Positions 58,367 through 64,000 of a DNA stretch of 64,000 nt are shown in pieces. The translations under genes and the position numbers were made by a program. The stretch's first letter is position 1, and each line of letters starts with the position of its first letter. Location of the stretch: positions 116,488 to 180,487 of the forward strand of contig PIZK01000012.1 in assembly GCA_002835545.1 (NCBI GenBank), given 5' to 3'. This stretch comes from Alteromonadales bacterium alter-6D02. Lineage in GTDB: Bacteria > Pseudomonadota > Gammaproteobacteria > Enterobacterales > Psychrobiaceae. Below the pieces are notes generated by a model. It was not told the origin of the DNA, searched no databases, and was given only the letters and a program-made list of their open reading frames with translations.

Positions 58367-58768
58367 ATGAGCTTTGAATTCCCTGTTCGTGTTTATTATG
58401 AAGATACTGATGCTGGTGGTGTGGTTTATCATTCGAATTACTTAAACTTTTTTGAACGGGCGCGTACAGAGTTCTTAAGAGATTTAGGCTTCGAGCAAGA
58501 TACGCTACTAGCTCAAGGAATAGCATTTGTTGTTAGGCGTTGTGAAATCGATTATTTAATGGCTGCCAAGTTTAACGATGCACTTACAGTGACCGTTGGC
58601 ATCAAGCAGTTAAAAAATACCAGCATTGAGTTTGAACAAAAAATTGTTTCCTCGTCGGGGAACCTGCACAGTGTTGCTACAGTCATAGTTGTTTGTGTTG
58701 ACATGAAGAAAATGAAACCGACCCGTATCCCAGCAAATATTATTGAGGAATTAAAGAGTGACAGCTGA
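58367..58768 (+). CDS. ybgC: Acyl-CoA thioesterase YbgC
   Basis: 133 residues (E. coli 134). A 4HBT hot-dog fold with the signature VYYEDTDAGGVVYHSNYLNF, including the catalytic Asp, then FFERARTEFLRDLG. The family hydrolyses short or acyl-ACP-related thioesters and is linked to phospholipid metabolism at the envelope. It is first gene of the conserved tol-pal operon. Its end overlaps the tolQ start by 11 bases. Confidence 0.96.
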   Translation: MSFEFPVRVYYEDTDAGGVVYHSNYLNFFERARTEFLRDLGFEQDTLLAQGIAFVVRRCEIDYLMAAKFNDALTVTVGIKQLKNTSIEFEQKIVSSSGNLHSVATVIVVCVDMKKMKPTRIPANIIEELKSDS

Positions 58769-59450
58769 ACTATCGTTTATTGATTTATTATTAGAAGCCA
58801 GTGTATTAGTGCAATTAGTTATGTTAGCGCTTTTACTAGCCTCTATTTTTTCTTGGGCTGTTATTTTTCAGCGCCGCACAGTATTAAATCAAGCAACAAG
58901 CAGTTTACGTAAGTTTGAAGACCGCTTCTGGAGTGGAACTGACCTTGCGGGAATTTATAAAGAATTGAGTGCTCGAGGGAATAAAAACTTAGGCCCTGAG
59001 TTAATGTTCTGTGCAGGTTTCAAAGAATTTGCCAAACTACGTCAATCAGCATCATCAACGCCTGACGCTATTGTGACTGGTTCACATCGCGCGATGAGAG
59101 TTGTACTATCTCGTGAAATAGATCGCTTAGAGCAAAACTTACCCTTTCTAGCAACCGTTGGTTCGATTTCACCGTATGTCGGCTTGTTTGGGACTGTTTG
59201 GGGTATCATGAACTCATTTATCGCGTTAGGTGCCGTTCAGCAAGCGACTTTGCAAATGGTTGCACCTGGGATAGCGGAAGCCCTGATTGCAACAGCTATG
59301 GGTTTGTTTGCGGCGATTCCTGCTGTTATTGCCTATAACAAATTTTCTAATAGTGTTGATAAGCTTGAAAATAGCTACGCGAATTTTATGGAAGAGTTTG
59401 CTTCAATATTGCAACGTGAAGCCTACGCTAATCAAAACAAAGCTGGTTAA
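58758..59450 (+). CDS. tolQ: Tol-Pal system proton-channel subunit TolQ
   Basis: 230 residues (E. coli 230), starting at a GTG inside the ybgC 3' end with GAGGAA upstream. Three transmembrane helices lie at about 14-36, 132-155 and 165-190. The conserved TM2-TM3 region is VGSISPYVGLFGTVWGIMN and GIAEALIATAMGLFAAIPAV. It forms the inner-membrane MotA/ExbB-type motor with TolR and energises TolA. It overlaps tolR by one base (TAATG). Confidence 0.97.
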   Translation: MTAELSFIDLLLEASVLVQLVMLALLLASIFSWAVIFQRRTVLNQATSSLRKFEDRFWSGTDLAGIYKELSARGNKNLGPELMFCAGFKEFAKLRQSASSTPDAIVTGSHRAMRVVLSREIDRLEQNLPFLATVGSISPYVGLFGTVWGIMNSFIALGAVQQATLQMVAPGIAEALIATAMGLFAAIPAVIAYNKFSNSVDKLENSYANFMEEFASILQREAYANQNKAG

Positions 59451-59884
59451 TGATGATGCAATATCAACGTAAACGTCGACGCTTAAATTCTGACATCAAT
59501 GTTGTTCCTTACATTGATGTCATGTTAGTACTACTGATTATCTTTATGGCAACAGCCCCATTAATCGTTCAAGGGGTCAAAGTAGATTTACCCCAGGCAC
59601 AGGCTAAAACACTGACCGAAGATAGTAAGCCACCTTTAATTGCATCAGTTAAAAGTGACGGCAGTTATTACCTGACGGTGGGTGATTCTCCCGAGCAATC
59701 ACTTACTCAACAAGAGCTAGCAAGCTTGGTGGCGGCTCATTTACAGCTTGAGCCGGATAGTCCAGTGATGGTTAAAGGCGACCGTGCCGTATCTTACGAT
59801 CATATTTTACAATTGATGGTGACATTGCAAGCAGCAGGTGCTCCATCAGTTGGTTTAATGACGGACCCTGTTGAAGGGCAATAA
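59450..59884 (+). CDS. tolR: Tol-Pal system subunit TolR
   Basis: 144 residues (E. coli 142). Three consecutive ATG codons open the frame, and any could be the start. One membrane helix (about 18-38) contains the ion-path Asp in VVPYIDVMLVLLIIFM; the periplasmic ExbD/TolR domain follows, with PVMVKGDRAVSYDHILQLM. It works with TolQ in the proton-driven motor. It lies 11 bases before tolA. Confidence 0.97.
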   Translation: MMMQYQRKRRRLNSDINVVPYIDVMLVLLIIFMATAPLIVQGVKVDLPQAQAKTLTEDSKPPLIASVKSDGSYYLTVGDSPEQSLTQQELASLVAAHLQLEPDSPVMVKGDRAVSYDHILQLMVTLQAAGAPSVGLMTDPVEGQ

Positions 59885-59895
59885 AAGGGTGAATT

Positions 59896-60885
59896 GTGAG
59901 GCCTAATTTTCAAATGGCACTGGGGTGCTCAGTGCTATTACATCTTGGTGTAGTGGTAGTATTATTTGCAGGTAGTTTTATCTCGCCGAAAAAGCCTGAA
60001 CAAAAACCTCTATCAATGACTATGTCTGCGTTGCCAAAAGATAAGCCGATCATCAAAGCCGCGATGGTTAATTCTGCTGATGTTGAACGGCAAATTGATA
60101 AACTTAAACAACAAAAAATTGATGCAAAGCGCGAACAACAGCGCCGTGCTGATAAATTGCGCAATGAGCGTCGCAAAATTCAAGAATTAGAGAAGCTACG
60201 AAAGAAGCGTCAACAAGAAAAGTTAGCAGCAGATAGGGCGGCAAAGCGTGCTAAAGAACAAGCAGCGAAAGAGGCCAAACTAGCGCAGCAAAAGATTGAG
60301 CAAGCTAAAGCAAAACAAAAGGATGAAGCAGAAAAAGCGCTAAAAGCGCAACAAGAACGCCAAAAGCAAGAAAAGGCAGCGGCAGAAGCAAAAGCGAAAC
60401 GATTAGCTGATGAAAAAGCGGCGGCAGAAGCAAAAGCTAAACGTCTAGCCGATGAAAAAGCGGCAAAGGAAAAAGCGGATAAAATTAGAAAAGAAAAATT
60501 GAGAAAAGCTAAGGAAGCTAAAGAACGTGCTGCCCAAGAGGCATTAATGGCCGAGCAGATGGCAGAAGAGCAAGCCGAGGTTAACCGCGCGCGTGATCGC
60601 AGAGTATTGTCTGAGGTTGAAAAGTATACCGTACTTATTTCCTCGGCGATTCAACGCCATTGGAACGTTGACGAAAGTATGCGAGGTAAACAGTGTGTGC
60701 TCAATATTAAACTTGGGCGTAGTGGGATAGCGTATAGTGTTAAAGCCGTTTCGGGCGATAAGTTTGTTTGTAAATCAGCAGAAGACGCTGTTTATAAAGT
60801 GAATAATTTTCCTGTATCCAAAGACCCTGCGGTTTTTGCCCGTTTAAAAGAAATTAACTTAACAGTTCAACCAGAGTTTGACTAA
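59896..60885 (+). CDS. tolA: Tol-Pal energy-transducing protein TolA
   Basis: 329 residues from a GTG at 59896, with AAAGGG upstream. The N-terminal membrane anchor (about 10-27, containing [11 protein letters not shown]) is followed by a very long Lys/Ala/Glu-rich helical domain (about 60-230). A compact C-terminal domain III (about 240-329; [17 protein letters not shown]) contacts TolB and Pal. It spans the periplasm and uses motor energy to move Pal and tighten the envelope at division. The helical domain contains a 14-residue tandem repeat. It overlaps tolB by one base. Confidence 0.96.
   Translation: MRPNFQMALGCSVLLHLGVVVVLFAGSFISPKKPEQKPLSMTMSALPKDKPIIKAAMVNSADVERQIDKLKQQKIDAKREQQRRADKLRNERRKIQELEKLRKKRQQEKLAADRAAKRAKEQAAKEAKLAQQKIEQAKAKQKDEAEKALKAQQERQKQEKAAAEAKAKRLADEKAAAEAKAKRLADEKAAKEKADKIRKEKLRKAKEAKERAAQEALMAEQMAEEQAEVNRARDRRVLSEVEKYTVLISSAIQRHWNVDESMRGKQCVLNIKLGRSGIAYSVKAVSGDKFVCKSAEDAVYKVNNFPVSKDPAVFARLKEINLTVQPEFD
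60376..60459 (+). repeat. Two tandem 42-bp repeats inside tolA
   Basis: Two adjacent 14-codon units, each encoding [14 protein letters not shown], differ only at a few third codon positions. This is typical of slippage-prone TolA helical domains. Confidence 0.85.
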
Positions 60886-62231
60886 TGAAATCAATGTTAA
60901 AAAAAATAATCCTGACTGCTAGTTTAGCGACTGGGTCCGCGCATGCCGCACTCGATATTGTGATCACTGAGGGCATTGATAGTGCACGCCCTATTGGTGT
61001 GGTTCCTTTTAAGTGGCTAGGTCAGGGCATCAAGCCCGAAAAGGTTGCGAATGTTATTGCTGGTGATTTAAGTCGAAGTGGTCGTTTTAGCCCGCTAGAT
61101 ATGTTGACATTAGAGCAACAACCATCGACTTCAAGTGAGGTGGATTATCAGTATTGGGCGGATAATGGTGTCGATGCATTAGTTGTGGGAACTATTAAAC
61201 CGCATAGTACTAATGGTTATGTCGTTGGTTTTGAACTAATCGACGTAGTACGTGCACAAATGAAAGAAACACTAGCGTCTCAAGGCACACCGATTGAACC
61301 CAATAATGATCACATACTAGACTCAAGAGAGACAGTGATCGATGTCGCTGCTTTTCGTCAATACGGGCATCGCATCAGTGATATCGTTTACGAGCAACTC
61401 ACAGGTGAACGAGGCGCATTTAGAACTAAGATAGCTTATGTATTGGTTGATCGTGAAAGTGAGAATTTCAAGTATCGATTGATGATTGCTGATTATGACG
61501 GTTTTAATGAAATAGAAATCTTGCGTTCGCGTGAACCGTTAATGTCACCTAGCTGGTCTCCAGATGGAACCAAACTTGCTTATGTTTCGTTCGAAAATAA
61601 ACGTCAAGAGATCTTCATTCAAGATATTTACACTCAAGAGCGCAAAAGGGTCAGTAATTTTTCTGGAATGAATAGTGCGCCTCAATGGTCTCCTGATGGC
61701 ACTAAATTAGCATTAGTATTATCAAAAGATGGTAATCCTGATTTATACGTGATGGATCTGGCGAGTGACAAGCTTTCTCGAATTACTGATAATAGAGCAA
61801 TTGATACAGAACCTAGCTGGGCCCCTGATGGACATTCATTAATTTTTACTTCTGAGCGAGGTGGAAAGCCACAAATTTACCGCGTAAACTTACACAGCAG
61901 ACGAATCAGTCGGTTAACTTATGATGGCGACATGAACTTAGGGGGCACTATTACCCCGAAAAATGATCAATTAGTCATGGTTAATCGTACGCGAGGCAAG
62001 TATCATATCGCTAAGCAAGATATATTGTCTGGAAACTTACAAGTATTAACCACAACACGTCTTGATGAGTCACCGAGTATTGCGCCTAATGGTAGTATGA
62101 TTATTTATGGCACAATGCATCGAGGTCAACAGGTTTTAGGGTTGGTATCTATTGATGGCCGCTTTAAAGCAAGATTACCGGTTGGGCAAGGCGAGGTTAA
62201 AGCTCCTGCTTGGTCACCGTTTATCTATTAA
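60885..62231 (+). CDS. tolB: Tol-Pal periplasmic beta-propeller protein TolB
   Basis: 448 residues (E. coli 430). The signal peptide ends around SAHA. The N-terminal alpha/beta domain (about 25-160) contains [16 protein letters not shown], the TolA-box region. The C-terminal six-bladed propeller (about 170-448) has repeated [23 protein letters not shown] and [15 protein letters not shown] blades. It is periplasmic and binds Pal and TolA. It is followed 23 bases later by pal. Confidence 0.97.
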   Translation: MKSMLKKIILTASLATGSAHAALDIVITEGIDSARPIGVVPFKWLGQGIKPEKVANVIAGDLSRSGRFSPLDMLTLEQQPSTSSEVDYQYWADNGVDALVVGTIKPHSTNGYVVGFELIDVVRAQMKETLASQGTPIEPNNDHILDSRETVIDVAAFRQYGHRISDIVYEQLTGERGAFRTKIAYVLVDRESENFKYRLMIADYDGFNEIEILRSREPLMSPSWSPDGTKLAYVSFENKRQEIFIQDIYTQERKRVSNFSGMNSAPQWSPDGTKLALVLSKDGNPDLYVMDLASDKLSRITDNRAIDTEPSWAPDGHSLIFTSERGGKPQIYRVNLHSRRISRLTYDGDMNLGGTITPKNDQLVMVNRTRGKYHIAKQDILSGNLQVLTTTRLDESPSIAPNGSMIIYGTMHRGQQVLGLVSIDGRFKARLPVGQGEVKAPAWSPFIY

Positions 62232-62254
62232 TAAAGAAAAATAAGGAAACGATA

Positions 62255-62839
62255 ATGCGTTTTAATAAAATTGTTAAGGGGATTGCTGTCGCTATTCCAA
62301 TGTTTACATTGGCAGCATGTGGTTCTACCTCGACAACAGATGTGGATAGTCAAGAGACTAACCAAATCGATGGACAGACATCTCAGGTTGAGCAAGGATC
62401 GAATAACACAGTTCAAACGGGTGCTGTTACTAAACACATGACTCCTGAAGAAAGACAGCGCGTAGTTGCAGCACAAAAAGCTGAACAACAACGTCAAGCT
62501 GAAAAAGAACTACGTAAAGAGCACATCGTTTATTTTGACTTTGATACTGCAAATGTATCAGGTAAGTTCGCACTTATTCTGGAAGCTCACGCTAACTATT
62601 TACGTGACAACCCAAGTGTAAACGTGAAAATCGAAGGCCATGCTGATGAACGTGGTACACCAGAATATAATATTGCTCTAGGTGAGCGACGTGCTAAGGC
62701 CGTTAGTAAATACTTGCAAGGCTTAGGTGTTAATAGCAAGCAAATTGATACGATGAGTTATGGCGAAGAAAAGCCACTAGATTATAGCCGCACAGAACGA
62801 GGCTTCTCTAAAAACCGCCGAGCAGTTCTAGTTTATTAA
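62255..62839 (+). CDS. pal: Peptidoglycan-associated lipoprotein Pal
   Basis: 194 residues from the ATG at 62255, with AAGGA upstream; the earlier in-frame TTG at 62210 lies inside tolB. Lipobox LAAC (Cys22), a Gln/Ser/Thr-rich linker that is longer than in E. coli (173 residues), then an OmpA-like domain (about 85-194). The domain includes VYFDFDTANVSGKF, VKIEGHADERGTPEYN and GERRAKAVSKYL. It anchors the outer membrane to peptidoglycan and is moved by TolA/TolB. Confidence 0.97.
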   Translation: MRFNKIVKGIAVAIPMFTLAACGSTSTTDVDSQETNQIDGQTSQVEQGSNNTVQTGAVTKHMTPEERQRVVAAQKAEQQRQAEKELRKEHIVYFDFDTANVSGKFALILEAHANYLRDNPSVNVKIEGHADERGTPEYNIALGERRAKAVSKYLQGLGVNSKQIDTMSYGEEKPLDYSRTERGFSKNRRAVLVY

Positions 62840-62857
62840 TCTATATAAGTAGACGTA

Positions 62858-63574
62858 ATGAAAAATTTAATTACATTAGGTCTTTTCTTAGCAGCGAGCA
62901 CGCAAGTGCACGCTGCTAATGTCGTCGAGTTAAATACTTCCCCTGAACAGCGTATTGCTTCATTAGAACAAATGATTAAGCAAAAGAATCGTGTTCAAGT
63001 AGAGATGCAACAACACATCGATACATTGCAGCAAGAGCTCAATGAACTTCGTGGGACGACAGAAACCCAAGACCACCGCCTAAATCAGGTATTACAACGC
63101 CAACGCGAGCTTTACCAAGAACTCGATAAACTGGCCACTCGCCTCGAAACGGCAAGCCTTTCTAATACTCCTATTGATACAAGTGCCCAAGCTCCTGCTT
63201 TATCTGAGAGTGAAGCTTATGATCGTGCGCTGAATCTAGTACTCAAGGGAAAACAGTATGATAAAGCAATTGTTGAGTTTGAACGTTATTTAACAGATTT
63301 CCCGCAATCAACTTATTTAGCTAATGTACACTATTGGTTAGGACAATTGTTATTCACTAAAGGGAAAAGTGCTGAGGCAAAAATTCAGTTTGAAACTCTG
63401 GTGACCAACTTTGAGCAATCATCAAAGCGCTCAGATGCCTTAGTTAAGCTGGGTAAGATAGCGCAAGATAGTAAAAACGCTGCTCAAGCTAAAACTTTAT
63501 ATCAGAAAGTTGTGAAAGAGTATCCGGACAGCTCAGCAGCGCAAATAGCACGTACACGCCTAAAATCGCTGTAA
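62858..63574 (+). CDS. cpoB: Cell division coordinator CpoB (YbgF)
   Basis: 238 residues (E. coli 263). A signal peptide (cleavage after QVHA, residue 19) is followed by a trimerising coiled coil (about 30-95, Gln/Arg/Leu-rich) and a Thr/Pro linker. C-terminal TPR repeats (about 115-235) include AYDRALNLVLKGKQYDKAI and YPDSSAAQIARTRL. It binds TolA and coordinates PBP1B activity with outer-membrane constriction. It is last gene of the tol-pal operon; no clear terminator precedes the tRNA promoter. Confidence 0.95.
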   Translation: MKNLITLGLFLAASTQVHAANVVELNTSPEQRIASLEQMIKQKNRVQVEMQQHIDTLQQELNELRGTTETQDHRLNQVLQRQRELYQELDKLATRLETASLSNTPIDTSAQAPALSESEAYDRALNLVLKGKQYDKAIVEFERYLTDFPQSTYLANVHYWLGQLLFTKGKSAEAKIQFETLVTNFEQSSKRSDALVKLGKIAQDSKNAAQAKTLYQKVVKEYPDSSAAQIARTRLKSL

Positions 63575-63670
63575 TAGTGGTTTTTGAGTACTATATTGTT
63601 TGATTTATAAGCTAAAAATGAAAGCGTCGTTTGATTTTTTAGCAAACAGAAAAAAAACCTAAAATATAGG

Positions 63671-63704
63671 TTGCGCTAAAAAAATTAATCAGTATTATTA
63701 GCGC
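63671..63704 (+). promoter_or_regulatory. Probable stringent-type promoter of the tRNA-Lys array
   Basis: TTGCGC, a 16-base spacer, TATTAT, then the GC-rich discriminator TAGCGCCCG, as in stable-RNA promoters. It would give a leader of roughly 40 bases. The segment is also bounded by a 7-bp inverted repeat, GCGCTAA / TTAGCGC. Confidence 0.65.
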
Positions 63705-63748
63705 CCGTTGCAAAGGAGATATCAAACACCTTTTTTGTAACATAACGT

Positions 63749-63824
63749 GGGTCATTAGCTCAGTTGGTAGAGCAGTGGACTTTTAATCCATTGGTCGTAG
63801 GTTCGAATCCTACATGACCCACCA
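63749..63824 (+). tRNA. tRNA-Lys (anticodon TTT), copy 1
   Basis: 76 bases with encoded CCA. The acceptor GGGTCAT pairs with ATGACCC, and D-loop CAGTTGGTAGAG, anticodon loop ACTTTTAAT and T-loop GTTCGAATC are all canonical. The flanks ATAACGT and ACGTTAT are complementary and extend the acceptor stem in the precursor. Confidence 0.98.
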
Positions 63825-63876
63825 CGTTATTGTTTGAAATACTAGTTTCTAGTATCAGTATAGAAAAATAGAAAGC

Positions 63877-63952
63877 GGGTCATTAGCTCAGTTGGTAGAG
63901 CAGTGGACTTTTAATCCATTGGTCGTAGGTTCGAATCCTACATGACCCACCA
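63877..63952 (+). tRNA. tRNA-Lys (anticodon TTT), copy 2
   Basis: The 76-base sequence is identical to copy 1, 52 bases downstream. The flanks TAGAAAG and CTTTCTA are complementary to each other but unrelated to those of copy 1. Confidence 0.98.
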
Positions 63953-63981
63953 CTTTCTAAATTTACTATATTGACCGAAAC

Positions 63982-64000
63982 GGGTCATTAGCTCAGTTGG
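63982..64000 (+). tRNA. tRNA-Lys copy 3, truncated by the window edge
   Basis: The last 19 bases of the window are identical to the first 19 of copies 1 and 2, starting 30 bases after copy 2. The anticodon is not visible, so identity is inferred from the shared 5' sequence. Confidence 0.85.

Overview
The window looks like chromosomal, mostly housekeeping DNA from a marine gammaproteobacterium of the order Alteromonadales. Colwelliaceae such as Colwellia or Thalassotalea are my best guess. This rests on the moderately AT-rich composition (judged by eye, not computed), the gene families (MltD with three LysM domains, an HBM-type chemoreceptor, a VolA-like surface lipase, DUF3391/HD-GYP) and the gene order. 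I see no insertion sequence, prophage, plasmid function, CRISPR array or recognisable defence system.

Layout. 1-5 kb: an RND/MMPL exporter cut by the left edge, the inner-membrane peptidase SohB and a glutamate/aspartate-type symporter. 5-14.8 kb: a 1174-residue lipoprotein with tandem Ig-like repeats, topA, a two-gene unit of unknown function (a histidine-kinase-like protein lacking the phospho-accepting His, and a membrane-anchored helical protein), and cysB. 14.8-22 kb: sdaA, nagZ, mltD, gloB, purU, a DUF1289 protein and yciK. 22-28 kb: a VolA-like lipase, an intergenic stretch that may hold a decayed gene, a chemoreceptor and a small lipoprotein. 28-32 kb: pta-ackA with divergent yfbV. 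32-38.7 kb: a patatin, an SMP-30-like secreted protein, rlmA, a GNAT, xthA, an HD-GYP protein, yciI and yciB. 38.8-45.7 kb: a complete trp operon (trpLEGD-CF-BA) with a leader peptide carrying three consecutive Trp codons and an attenuator. 45.8-50 kb: rnm, yciO, scpA, scpB, rluB and a GNAT. 50-53.4 kb: an unknown secreted protein, cmoB and cmoA. 53.6-57.7 kb: aspS and ruvCAB. 58.4-63.6 kb: the full ybgC-tolQRAB-pal-cpoB operon. 63.7-64 kb: a tandem tRNA-Lys(TTT) array running off the right edge.

How the genes fit together. sohB, topA, cysB, yciK, rluB, yciO, rnm and trp are also neighbours in Escherichia coli, and yciB and yciI lie just beyond trpA there. The window therefore preserves an old gammaproteobacterial neighbourhood, with lineage-specific genes inserted between its members (Ig lipoprotein, lipase, chemoreceptor, patatin, SMP-30, HD-GYP). 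The trp, tol-pal, ruv and scp blocks are tightly coupled, with overlaps of 1, 4, 8 or 11 bases. Convergent pairs are often separated by bidirectional hairpin terminators.

No large undescribed system is evident. The best leads are the kinase-like protein with Tyr in place of the H-box His, an orphan minus-strand terminator with a 30-codon hydrophobic ORF between ruvB and ybgC, a coding-like but broken stretch at 25.1-25.5 kb, long perfect inverted repeats upstream of a GNAT gene and of yciK, and tRNA-Lys copies flanked by mutually complementary leader and trailer sequences.
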